From assembly GCF_023701945.1 (NCBI RefSeq), contig NZ_JABAEF010000001.1, positions 372,001-436,000 on the forward strand: a DNA stretch of 64,000 nt, read 5' to 3'. This DNA is from Rhizobium sp. CG5 (GTDB taxonomy: Bacteria; Pseudomonadota; Alphaproteobacteria; Rhizobiales; Rhizobiaceae). This document shows, piece after piece, positions 27,277 through 38,322 of this stretch. Positions within the stretch are counted from its first letter, which is position 1; each line of letters begins with the position of its first letter. The notes beneath the pieces are model-generated. The model was not told the origin of the DNA and searched no databases. It saw only the letters and a list, made by a program, of their open reading frames with translations. Both the position numbers and the translations under genes were made by a program.

Positions 27277-28470
27277 CTATCTCTCCACCAGGGCCATCTT
27301 GGCATTGAACCAGTTCATGAACAGCGACGTGGCGATACTGATGGTCAGATAGACGACCAGCCAGATCGAGACGATCTCGATCGCCTGGCCCGTCTGGTTC
27401 ATCGTCGTGCCGCCGGTCGATACCAGTTCGGGAAAACCGACCGCAACGCCCAGCGAGGAATTTTTGGTGAGGTTCAGATACTGGCTGGTCAGCGGCGGGA
27501 TGATGATCCGCATGGCCTGCGGAACCACGACCAGCCGTGTGGTCGCCGTCGGCTGAAGGCCGAGGGCCGAGGCTGCTTCCGTCTGGCCCTTGGACACGCC
27601 GCGGATGCCGGCGCGGATGATCTCGGCGATGAAGGCGGCGGTGTAGAAGGACAGCGCCAGATAGAGGGCGACGAATTCCGGCGCGACGACCGATCCGCCG
27701 GTCAGGTTGAATTTGCCGGCAATCGGGTAATCGAAGCTGAGCGGTGCGCCGACGGCCAGAAAGGCAACGAGCGGCAGGCCGATGACCAGGGCTGCAACGG
27801 TCCAGACCGTATGAAACTGTTGGCCGGTCCTCATCTGGCGCTGCTTGGCCCAGCGGGCGATGGCAACCGAGGCGATGATGGCGACCAGGAGGGCGGCCGG
27901 AATGACCCAGCTGTTTTCGCCCCAGATCGGTTTCGGGAAGGCGAAACCGCGATTGTTGAGGAAGGTGTTGAAGGGCAGATGCAGCGAATCGCGCACCTGC
28001 GGCAGTGCGGACAGCACGCCGCTATACCAGAAGAAAATCACCAGCAGCGGCGGGATGTTGCGGAAGACCTCGACATAGACCGTGCAGAGCTTGGCGACGA
28101 GCCAGTTCTTCGACAGGCGTCCGATGCCGATGATGAAGCCGATGATCGTTGCGGTGATGATGCCGGTCACGGCCACCAGAAGCGTGTTCAGCAGGCCGAC
28201 GATGATGGCGCGGCCGTAGGTCGAATCGCTGGAATAGGCGATCAGCGAGGTTCCGACATCGAAACCGGCGCGTCCGTTCAGAAAAGCGTAGCCCGATGCG
28301 GTGTTCGAGCGGGCGAGGTTGGTCGAGACGTTATGGCTGATCGTCCAGATGGCAAGAACGACCACAATGGCGGTCAGAACCTGGAAGAAGATGCTGCGCA
28401 CCTTCGGGTCGTATATCAGGGAGCTTCTGGATGCCCCTGGCGACGATGCATGAATGGCATGATCTGTCAT
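27277..28470 (-). CDS. aapQ: General L-amino-acid ABC transporter permease AapQ
   Basis: This 397-residue permease pairs with AapM. Visible are a first membrane helix (VLTAIVVVLAIWTI near residue 45), the GFIIGIGRLS and SFYTAAFIAEIIRAGIRG segments, and the EAA loop SKGQTEAASALGL near residue 310. The ATG at 28470 has GGGATAGGG upstream; a further upstream ATG at 28533 lies inside the aapJ-aapQ hairpin region and is less likely. A stem-loop at 28534-28557 separates it from aapJ. Confidence 0.94.
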   Translation of the reverse strand: MTDHAIHASSPGASRSSLIYDPKVRSIFFQVLTAIVVVLAIWTISHNVSTNLARSNTASGYAFLNGRAGFDVGTSLIAYSSDSTYGRAIIVGLLNTLLVAVTGIITATIIGFIIGIGRLSKNWLVAKLCTVYVEVFRNIPPLLVIFFWYSGVLSALPQVRDSLHLPFNTFLNNRGFAFPKPIWGENSWVIPAALLVAIIASVAIARWAKQRQMRTGQQFHTVWTVAALVIGLPLVAFLAVGAPLSFDYPIAGKFNLTGGSVVAPEFVALYLALSFYTAAFIAEIIRAGIRGVSKGQTEAASALGLQPTATTRLVVVPQAMRIIIPPLTSQYLNLTKNSSLGVAVGFPELVSTGGTTMNQTGQAIEIVSIWLVVYLTISIATSLFMNWFNAKMALVER

Positions 28471-28533
28471 GCGTTGCCCTATCCCCTGTGACCACTTTGG
28501 GTCTTTTTGTTTTTGTTCCGACGTTTCAGACAA

Positions 28534-28557
28534 ACAAGGCGGCCGAAGCCGCCTTGT
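28534..28557 (-). terminator. Attenuator-like hairpin between aapJ and aapQ
   Basis: The reverse strand gives a perfect 10-bp stem, ACAAGGCGGC with GCCGCCTTGT, closed by a TTCG tetraloop, 15 bases after the aapJ stop. Only a short T-rich stretch follows (TTGTCT). A partial terminator or mRNA-stabilising hairpin here would raise binding protein over permease, as is common in ABC operons. Confidence 0.75.
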
Positions 28558-28571
28558 TGTCTAACCGATGC

Positions 28572-29597
28572 TTAGCGGATCGGCGGTGCGTATTGCAGGC
28601 CGCCCTTGGACCACAGCGCGTTGAGGCCGCGCTCGATTTTCAGCGGCGTGTTGACGCCGATGTTACGCTCGAAAACTTCGCCGTAATTGCCGACGGCCTT
28701 GACGATGTTGTAGGCCCAGTCGTTGGTCAGGCCGAGGTCGGTGCCGATCTTGCTGTCGGCTTCGGCGCCGAGGAAGCGCTTGATGTCCGGGTTGGTCGAG
28801 GCCTTCATTTCGTCGACATTGGCCTGGGTGATGCCGAACTCTTCAGCCTGCACCATGGCATACTGCGTCCACGACACGATATCGAACCACTTGTCGTCGC
28901 CCTGGCGAACGGCCGGGCCAAGCGGCTCCTTGGAGATGATTTCCGGCAGGATGATATGCTCGTCCGGGTTGGACAGGGTCAGGCGGATCGAATAGAGACC
29001 CGACTGGTCGGTGGTGTAGACGTCGCAACGGCCAGCCTGGTAGGCGGCGTTCACTTCTTCGAGCTTTTCGAAGACGACCGGGTTGTACTGCAGGTTGTTG
29101 GCCTTGAAGTAGTCGGCAAGGTTCAGTTCGGTCGTGGTGCCGGACTGTACGCACACGGCAGCGCCCGACAGTTCGAGAGCCGACTTTACGTTGAGGCTCT
29201 TCGGGACCATGAAGCCCTGGCCGTCATAGTAGTTGACGGTGCGGAAGTTGAAGCCGAGCGCGGTGTCACGGCTGATGGTCCAGGTGGTGTTACGCACCAG
29301 AACGTCGACTTCGCCGGACTGAAGAGCCGTGAAACGGCTCTGAGCGGTCGTCGGGGTGTACTTGACCTTGGTTGCGTCGGCGAAGACTGCAGCGGCGATG
29401 GCCTTGCAATAGTCAACGTCGAAACCGGTCCAGTTGCCGGAGGCGTCTGGCGATGCGAAGCCGGCAAGACCGGTGTTCACGCCGCATTGTACGAAGCCTT
29501 TTGCCTTCACGTCGTCAAGGGTGGCAGCAGATGCAGCCGATGCGCCAAATCCCAGGACCGCAGCGCCCAGGGCGGCTGACAGGAGCTTATTGTTCAT
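28572..29597 (-). CDS. aapJ: General L-amino-acid ABC transporter binding protein AapJ
   Basis: This 341-residue periplasmic protein binds amino acids for the AapQM channel. The ATG at 29597 gives a classical signal peptide (NKLLSAALGAAVLGFGASAASA), followed by the mature start ATLDDVKAKGFVQCGVN. Family-3 features are GFDVDYCKAIAAAVFAD near residue 60, VDVLVRNTTWT and CVQSGTTTELNLAD, plus NDWAYNIVKAVGNYGEVFERN near the C-terminus. It is the first gene of the operon; the 487-base upstream gap must carry the promoter. Confidence 0.96.
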   Translation of the reverse strand: MNNKLLSAALGAAVLGFGASAASAATLDDVKAKGFVQCGVNTGLAGFASPDASGNWTGFDVDYCKAIAAAVFADATKVKYTPTTAQSRFTALQSGEVDVLVRNTTWTISRDTALGFNFRTVNYYDGQGFMVPKSLNVKSALELSGAAVCVQSGTTTELNLADYFKANNLQYNPVVFEKLEEVNAAYQAGRCDVYTTDQSGLYSIRLTLSNPDEHIILPEIISKEPLGPAVRQGDDKWFDIVSWTQYAMVQAEEFGITQANVDEMKASTNPDIKRFLGAEADSKIGTDLGLTNDWAYNIVKAVGNYGEVFERNIGVNTPLKIERGLNALWSKGGLQYAPPIR

Positions 29598-30084
29598 TTT
29601 TCCCAACCTTTTATCTGTTTTCTTTTCCATCTTACCGGCGGCCATATCGGACATAGTCCGGCCACCCGTCTGCTCGCGGCCCTCCCGGTGCGAGCAGACC
29701 TATCACAGTCTGAAATGGCCGCAGGGTCAAGTGTTGATGCCGATAATTGAGGCGAAACGGACAAAATCGGAAAAAGCGATTGAAAAACAGGCAGAAAATA
29801 TTGGATTGATCACGGCTCTGATTAAAAAAAAGACGTTTGCAAGCGCTTTGGATGGCGTTTCTGTCCGGCCGGGCGGACGCCTTGATGGCGTGACCTGGCC
29901 GGAGCGGGCCATCACAAATCGGGGTTCTCCCATTGCCAAAAAAGGCTCTTTGGGACCATTGAAGACAGGAAAAAGGGCAGGGCTCCGTCGGGCGGTCACG
30001 TCGGTCTCAATCCGCCTGTCGGGCAAGCCTGCAAGGGCAGCAAGGCCGATCTCGAACGAGGGTTTACCGCCATGCCGTCTGAAC
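29598..30084. other. 487-base gap upstream of aapJ, without a supported gene
   Basis: This gap must contain the aapJ promoter and 5' leader on the reverse strand. A small palindromic core AAGCGCTT at 29841-29848 within TTGCAAGCGCTTTGG resembles a LacI-family operator, but the match is partial. No sigma-54 GG-GC pair was found by eye. A frame that crosses from 29727 into the monooxygenase gene is antisense noise. Confidence 0.4.
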
Positions 30085-31248
30085 TCAGCCCTTGGCCTGA
30101 TAGCCGTAGAGCCAGTCCAGATCCTGGGCGAGGCTCTGGGGAGCGCGCAGCGACAGGACCAGATCCCGCCCGATCCGAATCGGACCACGGGCATGATAGG
30201 CAAATTTGTTAAAGGCGCCGCGGCTGCGCACCCGGGCGGCGCGCGCCTGCCGGATGGTTTCGTAAGCCGCAAGCGCTTGCGGCAGGGGCTGCGTGGCGAC
30301 AAGCCCGGCAAGTTCGAAGGCATCCTCGATCGCCATGGCGGCACCCTGGGCGGAAAAGGGCATCATGGCATGGGCCGCGTCGCCGATCAGCGCCGTGTCC
30401 CGGCCGTTTTGCCAGCGGCCGGCACTGGCCTGATAGAGCGGCCACAGGTTGGGGCGCTCGGCCAGGTCGAGCAGGTCGCGAATCGCCCTGTTCCAACCGG
30501 CAAATTGCGCCATCAAGCCGGCGCGCTGGGCCGCAGATCCTTCGGCTAGAAAAGTTTCTCCCGGGCTGATGCCGGCGGCAATCGCCACGATGTTGAAGCC
30601 GTCGATTTCCTTCAAGGGATAGCTGACCAGATGGGTCTGCGGGCCGAGAAAGGCGGTGACGCTATGCCTGTCGAGAAAGGCCGGTGCCGTGCTGCCGGGA
30701 ATGGTGAAACGCCAGGCGATATTGCCGGAAAAGGCAACGCTCGGGCTGCCGGGAATGCGGGCGCGAAGGCCCGACCAGGCGCCATCGGCGCCCACCAGCA
30801 GATCGGGCCTGTCCGGCATGGCGGCGAGCAGGTCGTCTGCGGTCGATGTCTCGATGCGGTGCCCGAGCTCCAACCGGCAGAGCGGATTGCGCAGCACAGC
30901 CGTCAGCAGGGACTGCTGCAAGGTGGCGCGGTGGACGACACCATAAGGCGCGCCCCAGCGTTGGCGGGCAAAGGCGCCGGAGGGAATGGATGCGAGCGGT
31001 TTCAGCGACACGCCGGAGACCAGCTGGATTTCAGCCGGTTCGAGCCAGTGCTGTTCAAGGTCTTCCAAAACCCCTAGCTGGCGCAGGATCCGCGACGCAT
31101 TGGGGGAGATCTGCAGGCCGGCGCCGACTTCGCCGAGTTGCTGCGCCTGCTCGACAATACGCGATGAAATGCCGTGCCGGGCGAGCGATAGGGCAGCCGT
31201 CAGGCCAGCCATGCCGGCCCCGACGATCACCGCAGACTTGATGGACAT
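30085..31248 (-). CDS. FAD-dependent aromatic-ring monooxygenase (salicylate hydroxylase-like)
   Basis: This 387-residue class A flavoprotein monooxygenase uses NAD(P)H and oxygen to hydroxylate an aromatic or similar substrate. The FAD-binding motif VIVGAGMAGLTAALSLARHG is at residues 8-27, the DG motif is LVGADGAWSGLR near residue 150, and the ribityl-binding motif is ALIGDAAHAMMPFSAQG near residue 280. It resembles salicylate 1-monooxygenase and 3-hydroxybenzoate 6-hydroxylase; the substrate cannot be fixed. It follows the zinc-finger gene by 28 bases on the same strand. Confidence 0.83.
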   Translation of the reverse strand: MSIKSAVIVGAGMAGLTAALSLARHGISSRIVEQAQQLGEVGAGLQISPNASRILRQLGVLEDLEQHWLEPAEIQLVSGVSLKPLASIPSGAFARQRWGAPYGVVHRATLQQSLLTAVLRNPLCRLELGHRIETSTADDLLAAMPDRPDLLVGADGAWSGLRARIPGSPSVAFSGNIAWRFTIPGSTAPAFLDRHSVTAFLGPQTHLVSYPLKEIDGFNIVAIAAGISPGETFLAEGSAAQRAGLMAQFAGWNRAIRDLLDLAERPNLWPLYQASAGRWQNGRDTALIGDAAHAMMPFSAQGAAMAIEDAFELAGLVATQPLPQALAAYETIRQARAARVRSRGAFNKFAYHARGPIRIGRDLVLSLRAPQSLAQDLDWLYGYQAKG

Positions 31249-31276
31249 GATGTTGCCGATCGAAATGGCTTCGGTG

Positions 31277-31522
31277 TCAGGCGGCCTTGACGTGGAAGAT
31301 GCAGCCGGGCGGGTTGGTCTGTTCGGCCTTCAGGGTCGCATTGTAGCGATAGAGCGTCGAGCAGTAGGAACAGACCTTCTCGGTGTCGTGGCCAAGGTCG
31401 ATAAAGATGTGCGGATGGTCGAACGGGGCGGATGCGCCCGTGCACATGAACTCCTTGACGCCGATTTCGATGACCTGGTGCCCGCCGTCGTTCTGGAAGT
31501 GGGGAATGGTATGCCCGGCCAT
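31277..31522 (-). CDS. CHCC zinc-finger protein, NDUFS6-like
   Basis: This 81-residue protein carries the zf-CHCC domain shared with the mitochondrial complex I subunit NDUFS6. The zinc ligands are visible: Cys27 in EFMCTG, His in FDHPHI(F), and the Cys pair CSYC near residues 51-54. Alphaproteobacterial complex I contains such a homologue, so a role in complex I assembly or stability is likely. It stands apart from the nuo operon, as does the NDUFS4-like gene at 18726. Confidence 0.88.
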   Translation of the reverse strand: MAGHTIPHFQNDGGHQVIEIGVKEFMCTGASAPFDHPHIFIDLGHDTEKVCSYCSTLYRYNATLKAEQTNPPGCIFHVKAA

Positions 31523-31706
31523 AAGTGCGTCTCCGAATGCTTCATTGTTGCGGCGGACATTATCGTCCTTCCTTCAAAATGTGTAGAGCCAAACAGGCGA
31601 TGAACCCACAGAAAATCGTCAGGTGCGGGGTTTGACCGCAGGGCATCAATCAATATTGTGCCGGCCAAAGCATCCTCTTCCCTCTCTCTGCATGCGGATC
31701 GACCTG

Positions 31707-32489
31707 ATGAACCTGACAGCGCCGGCGTTTTCCCTCTTTTATCACGACGGGCTGCAACTGGCCTATTTCGACGAGGGCGACCCGCTCGGCCTGCCGGTGC
31801 TGATGATCCATGGGTTCGCCTCGACGGCTTTGGTCAACTGGGTCCATCCGGGTTGGCTGAAGACGCTTGGCGATGCCGGCTACCGGGTGATCGGCATCGA
31901 CAACCGCGGCCACGGGGCCAGTGACCGGCCGCATGATGCCGAGGCCTATCATCCCTCGTTGATGGCGGCGGATGCGGCAGCCCTCTTGACCCATCTTGGC
32001 ATCGATCGCGCCCATATCATGGGCTATTCGATGGGGGCCCGCATCTCGGCCTTCATGGCGATGGAGCATCCGCAGCGGATCCGATCCCTTGTATTCGGAG
32101 GGCTTGGCATTGGGCTTTGCGACGGGGTCGGCGACTGGGACCCGATCGCCGAGGCGCTGCTGGCGCCGTCGCTTGCCGAGGTGACCCACGAGCGCGGCCG
32201 GATGTTCCGGGCCTTTGCCGAACAGACCCGCAGCGACCGCTTCGCGCTGGCCGCCTGCATCCAGACATCGCGGGTTCTGGTCGACCGCGCCGATATCGCC
32301 AAGGTCGATCTGCCGACGCTGATTGCCGTCGGCACCAAGGACGATATCGCCGGATCGGGGCAGGAGCTGGCGGCGCTGATGCCGCATGCGACGGCCATCG
32401 ACATTCCCGACCGCGACCACATGCTGGCCGTCGGCGACCGGGTGTTCAAGAAGGCGGTCCTCGAATTTTACCGGAGCGTCGGCAACTGA
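31707..32489 (+). CDS. Alpha/beta hydrolase
   Basis: This 260-residue hydrolase has the complete fold signature: MIHGFASTALVNWVHPGW (oxyanion region), the nucleophile elbow GYSMGARIS with Ser near residue 111, an acid in VGTKDDIAG near residue 213, and His in DRDHMLAVGD near residue 236. The substrate is unknown; esterase or epoxide/haloalkane-type activity cannot be separated. The start is uncertain: an ATG at 31692 is in frame, but homologous proteins usually begin close to MNLTAPAFS, so 31707 is preferred. Confidence 0.83.
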   Translation: MNLTAPAFSLFYHDGLQLAYFDEGDPLGLPVLMIHGFASTALVNWVHPGWLKTLGDAGYRVIGIDNRGHGASDRPHDAEAYHPSLMAADAAALLTHLGIDRAHIMGYSMGARISAFMAMEHPQRIRSLVFGGLGIGLCDGVGDWDPIAEALLAPSLAEVTHERGRMFRAFAEQTRSDRFALAACIQTSRVLVDRADIAKVDLPTLIAVGTKDDIAGSGQELAALMPHATAIDIPDRDHMLAVGDRVFKKAVLEFYRSVGN

Positions 32490-32536
32490 GCGGGGCAGGC
32501 GACGAACGGTGTTCCGCGCGGTCTGAGGCCAACGGT

Positions 32537-33355
32537 TCATCGGCCGGTAAAGACTGGTTTTCGACGCTCGGCGAAAGCGGCGCGGCCTTCGGCGTAATCG
32601 GCGCTGTCGAAGGTGGCGGCACCGATCACCTCAGCCTCGCGCAGCAGGTCGTCGTCCTGCTGCAGGGCGGCGCGCAGGGCCAGCTTCGAGGCCTGGACCG
32701 ACAGGGGTGCGTTGCCGGCGATGGTCTCGGCCAAGGAAAAGGCTGCGGCGTCCAGGGCGTCCGCCGCCACCAGTTCCAGCAGGAAGCCGCTGCTGAGCAG
32801 TTCCGTCGCCTTCATCGGCTGGCCGGTAAACAGCGCCTTGCGGGTCAGTTGGACGCCCAGCGACTGGATGAAATCCTGGATGGCGTCGGCGGGATAGGCA
32901 AGGCCCAGCCTTGCGGCCGGCACGGCGAAGGTGGCGGTGTCGTCGGCAATGCGGATATCGCAGGCGGCGGCCAGCCCGAAACCGCCGCCGTAGCAGATGC
33001 CGCGAATGGCGGCGATCACCGGCACGCGGGCATCGCGGATGGCGGCGAAGGCGGCACTGTTCTGCGCCTCATAGAGGCGGGCTGTTGCGGCATCCTTGCG
33101 CACGGACGGAAACTCGGAAATGTCGGCGCCGGCGCTGAAATCCTGGCGCCCGGCGCCGGTCAGCACGATGGCGCGGGCCTGGCCCTCAGCTGTCAGCCAG
33201 TGGATCGCTTCGGGAATGGCCCGCCACATGGCCGCCGACAGGGCATTCTTGCGCTGCGGATTGTCGATGACCAAAATGCCGCTGCCGTGCTGGCTTGCGG
33301 CGCGAAGGGCGCCCGCTGCGAAATCGCGTGTCTGCTCCATTGGCAATTGGCCCAT
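32537..33355 (-). CDS. Enoyl-CoA hydratase/isomerase family protein
   Basis: This 272-residue crotonase-fold protein binds acyl-CoA. The oxyanion-hole segments are FSAGADISEF near residue 72 and GICYGGGFGLAAACDIRIAD near residue 120. The glutamate of the classical hydratase catalytic pair is not evident in the AARLGLAYP region, so the reaction type (hydration, isomerisation or other) is open. It is convergent with the hydrolase gene and divergent from cysE across a 60-base gap. Confidence 0.85.
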   Translation of the reverse strand: MGQLPMEQTRDFAAGALRAASQHGSGILVIDNPQRKNALSAAMWRAIPEAIHWLTAEGQARAIVLTGAGRQDFSAGADISEFPSVRKDAATARLYEAQNSAAFAAIRDARVPVIAAIRGICYGGGFGLAAACDIRIADDTATFAVPAARLGLAYPADAIQDFIQSLGVQLTRKALFTGQPMKATELLSSGFLLELVAADALDAAAFSLAETIAGNAPLSVQASKLALRAALQQDDDLLREAEVIGAATFDSADYAEGRAAFAERRKPVFTGR

Positions 33356-33376
33356 TTATGTTGTTTCAAGGATGCT

Positions 33377-33385
33377 CTATATAAT
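33377..33385 (+). promoter_or_regulatory. Candidate cysE promoter (-10 element)
   Basis: CTATATAAT lies in the 60-base divergent gap and contains both a rhizobial CTATAT and a perfect TATAAT hexamer. A weak TTTATG -35-like element lies 16-19 bases upstream. It would start transcription about 25 bases before the cysE ATG at 33416. Confidence 0.45.
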
Positions 33386-33415
33386 AGAACCGTTGCGCAC
33401 TTGAGGAGACCGACG

Positions 33416-34234
33416 ATGGCCGCAAAGACCGAATACATGCTTGGCGAGCACGTCAAGTCGATGGACCCGATCTGGGACAGCCTGAAGAGCGAGGCGCGTG
33501 TCGCGGCGGATCGCGACCCGATGCTGGCAGCCTTCTTCCATTCCACCGTGCTCAGTCATCGTTCGCTGGAGGAGTGCGTCGTCTACCGGATCTGCGAGCG
33601 TCTCGATCATAGCGACGTTCCGGCGATCGTGCTGCGCCAGGCGTTTGAGGAGATGCTGGCGGACTGGCCGGAGTGGGGCGCCATTTTGCGCGTCGACATC
33701 CAGGCGTTCTACGACCGCGATCCGGCCTGCACGCGCTTCCTTGAGCCGGTCCTCTATTTCAAGGGGTTTCATGCCATCCAGACCCATCGGCTGGCCCATT
33801 GGCTGTGGAGCCGGGGGAGGCGCGATTTCGCGCTCTACCTGCAGAGCCGCTCGTCGAATGCCTTTCAAACCGACATCAACCCGGCCGCCCATATCGGCAA
33901 GGGCATCTTCCTCGACCACGCGACCGGCCTCGTGGTCGGCGAAACGGCGCGCATTGGCGACAATGTCTCGATCCTGCATGGGGTGACGCTCGGTGGGACC
34001 GGCAAGGAGGGCAGCGACCGCCACCCGAAGATCGGCGACGGCGTTCTGATCGGCGCCGGTGCCAAAGTCCTCGGGAATATCGAGGTTGGCTGCTGCTCGC
34101 GCATCGCCGCCGGCTCCGTAGTGCTGAAACCCGTCCCCAAGGGGTCGACGGTTGCCGGTGTTCCGGCACGGGTGGTGGGCGAGGCCGGCTGTGCCGAGCC
34201 GGCCCGGTCGATGGACCAGATCCTGCGGGACTGA
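33416..34234 (+). CDS. cysE: Serine O-acetyltransferase
   Basis: This 272-residue enzyme makes O-acetylserine, the precursor of cysteine. The N-terminal helical domain (about residues 10-130) is followed by a left-handed beta-helix of hexapeptide repeats with the catalytic histidines in FLDHATG (His168) and SILHGVTLGG (His188). The C-terminal tail is close to that involved in cysteine feedback and CysK binding in other species. The ATG at 33416 has TTGAGGAG nine bases upstream; the same frame stays open for 1.3 kb upstream but has no coding features there. Confidence 0.95.
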   Translation: MAAKTEYMLGEHVKSMDPIWDSLKSEARVAADRDPMLAAFFHSTVLSHRSLEECVVYRICERLDHSDVPAIVLRQAFEEMLADWPEWGAILRVDIQAFYDRDPACTRFLEPVLYFKGFHAIQTHRLAHWLWSRGRRDFALYLQSRSSNAFQTDINPAAHIGKGIFLDHATGLVVGETARIGDNVSILHGVTLGGTGKEGSDRHPKIGDGVLIGAGAKVLGNIEVGCCSRIAAGSVVLKPVPKGSTVAGVPARVVGEAGCAEPARSMDQILRD

Positions 34235-34341
34235 CCTGACCTGCCGCGCGCTGGAGGGCGAGAATGTCCTTTGCCGTCTTTACAGGCGGGTTTGGCCCAT
34301 GCGACAAGCGGCGCGATTTGAATCGCGGATGGAGAATTCTC

Positions 34342-34545
34342 GTGAAACCAGAAGAAATCAAGAAACTCGACGCCTATTTCAAGCGCATGTTCGGTTCGAC
34401 CATGGTGGTGAAGGCGCGGCCCCGCAAGGACGATTCCGCCGAAGTCTACCTCGGAGAAGAATTCCTCGGCATCGTTTTCCGTGACGATGAAGACGGCGAC
34501 CTGTCGTTCAATTTCTCGATGGCCATCCTGGACGTCGATCTTTAA
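34342..34545 (+). CDS. DUF3126 family protein
   Basis: This 67-residue protein belongs to a small family common in Rhizobiales. It starts at GTG 34342 with GGAG upstream, which gives the usual N-terminus (MKPEEIKKLDAYFKRMFG), and ends with FNFSMAILDVDL. The function is unknown. It lies 107 bases after cysE on the same strand, a frequent arrangement in the group. A longer frame from 34264 adds residues with no family similarity. Confidence 0.82.
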   Translation: MKPEEIKKLDAYFKRMFGSTMVVKARPRKDDSAEVYLGEEFLGIVFRDDEDGDLSFNFSMAILDVDL

Positions 34546-34747
34546 TTCGGCGCAAGCTGTTCCCGCAAAGCCGCTTCCGATTTTTGCGGGACTTGGGACA
34601 GATGCCGGTTGTGTGCGCGTGCTGATATATCTTTTCCATAACAAGGCGGAGGGGCTGGCGCTGTGGTGCCGGCCCTTGATTTTGGTCAAGAATGCAACCT
34701 TCGGGTGATGCTGCGCCGCACAAAAACAATTGACATTTCTTGGGCAA

Positions 34748-34766
34748 TTGCTACTTGTATTAGCAA
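34748..34766. promoter_or_regulatory. Inverted repeat upstream of the phasin gene
   Basis: TTGCTA-N7-TAGCAA is a perfect 6-bp inverted repeat that begins 46 bases before the phasin ATG. A TTGACA hexamer at 34730-34735 just upstream could be a -35 element, which would place the repeat over the -10 region. A repressor of the PhaR type is a plausible ligand, but the known PhaR motif is not an exact match. Confidence 0.4.
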
Positions 34767-34793
34767 CTTCAACTGGGAAGAAGGAGTGCTGGC

Positions 34794-35144
34794 ATGTTCA
34801 ATTTCGATGAAGCCAATCAGAAGGGCAAGGAAGCCATGGAAACCATGATGAAGAACTATTCCGAGGTGGCCAAAGGTTTTCAGGCGATCGCTGCCGAGGC
34901 CACGGACTATTCGAAGAAGTCGTTCCAGAACCTCACGTCTTTCATGGAATCGCTGTCCGGCGTGAAGAGTGTCGAGACGGCGCTGGAATTGCAGTCGGGA
35001 TTCATGAAATCGTCCTATGAGACCTTCGTATCCGAGGCGACGAAGATGAGCGAAATGTATGCCGATCTCGCCAAGACGGTCTACAAGCCATACGAAGCTC
35101 CGATCGCCAAGGCGACCGGCATAACCATGCCGACGGCCGCCTGA
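34794..35144 (+). CDS. Phasin (PHA granule-associated protein)
   Basis: This 116-residue, almost entirely alpha-helical protein belongs to the phasin family: FEMANQKGKEAME-type N-terminus, EYSKKSFQN near residue 42, and LELQSGFMKSSYETFVSEATKMSEMY near residue 65. Phasins coat polyhydroxyalkanoate granules and set their number and size, in line with phaC at 7469-9316. AAGGAG lies eight bases before the start. A terminator follows the gene. Confidence 0.88.
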   Translation: MFNFDEANQKGKEAMETMMKNYSEVAKGFQAIAAEATDYSKKSFQNLTSFMESLSGVKSVETALELQSGFMKSSYETFVSEATKMSEMYADLAKTVYKPYEAPIAKATGITMPTAA

Positions 35145-35180
35145 GGCTCTAACAGCCACTCATTTCGGCAGAAATGCCGG

Positions 35181-35217
35181 GGACCGGTCGCGGAAGCGGG
35201 GCCGGTCCTTTTATTTT
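35181..35217 (+). terminator. Intrinsic terminator after the phasin gene
   Basis: GGACCGG at 35181-35187 pairs with CCGGTCC at 35202-35208 around a 14-base GC-rich loop, and TTTTATTTT follows at once. This is a standard intrinsic terminator 36 bases after the stop. Confidence 0.8.
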
Positions 35218-35396
35218 GTGCCGCGTTTCCCGCTGATTTGCGGGCTTTGTCGCGCCATCGGATGCAATTCTGTTTGCACTCCGCCCTGGGGGGCTTAAAA
35301 TCAGTGAAGAATGGACTACCTTAGTGGACTGAGCGTTCACCTGGGAGAATCGACTTTCATCAACGGCTGGGCTGGACGATTGGAGAATAGACTGAA

Positions 35397-35744
35397 ATGA
35401 TCGCTAAACCGGTCTTAATGCAGAACCAGCAGGACGGGGACAATGCCAATCGTGGCACCTCCGTCATTACGCGCACGAAGGCCAAGACCAAAAAGCCCAA
35501 TTTGTACCGCGTTCTGATTCTCAATGACGATTATACGCCGATGGATTTCGTCATCCATATTCTGGAGCGTTTCTTTCAGAAGGATCGAGAGGCGGCGACA
35601 CGTATCATGCTGCATGTGCACAACCATGGGGTGGGGGAATGCGGTGTGTTTACCTACGAGGTCGCCGAAACAAAGGTAAGCCAAGTCATGGATTTCGCCC
35701 GGCAGCACGAGCACCCGCTGCAATGCGTCATGGAAAAGAAATGA
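35397..35744 (+). CDS. clpS: ATP-dependent Clp protease adaptor ClpS
   Basis: This 115-residue adaptor delivers N-degron proteins to ClpA-ClpP. The core has [15 protein letters not shown] near residue 40, followed by [12 protein letters not shown], the conserved [11 protein letters not shown] with the substrate-pocket His, and the C-terminal helix region [19 protein letters not shown]. The N-terminal 30 residues are flexible. clpA follows after ten bases, the classical order in alphaproteobacteria. Confidence 0.94.
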   Translation: MIAKPVLMQNQQDGDNANRGTSVITRTKAKTKKPNLYRVLILNDDYTPMDFVIHILERFFQKDREAATRIMLHVHNHGVGECGVFTYEVAETKVSQVMDFARQHEHPLQCVMEKK

Positions 35745-35754
35745 GGAATTGACC

Positions 35755-38250
<2,496 letters not shown>

Positions 38251-38272
38251 GCCGATAGGCTTTGCAACAACC

Positions 38273-38304
38273 AGTGCCGGGCCAAAGCCCGGCACTTTCT
38301 TTTT
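38273..38304 (+). terminator. Intrinsic terminator after clpA
   Basis: AGTGCCGGGC pairs perfectly with GCCCGGCACT across a CAAA loop and is followed by TTCTTTTT. It lies 22 bases after the clpA stop and 19 bases before azlC, so it should separate the two transcription units. Confidence 0.88.
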
Positions 38305-38322
38305 GTCCACTGCGGAAATGCA

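Noticed and set aside
25291-28491. A 1066-residue open frame on the + strand
   Set aside because: It runs antisense to the complete aapP, aapM and aapQ genes, has no ribosome site or domain, and is rich in His, Asp, Gln and Arg, as expected for a GC-biased antisense frame.
32117-33415. A long in-frame upstream extension of cysE (705 residues in total)
   Set aside because: The extension overlaps the hydrolase and enoyl-CoA hydratase genes and has no coding features. The normal CysE N-terminus begins at 33416 with a good ribosome site.
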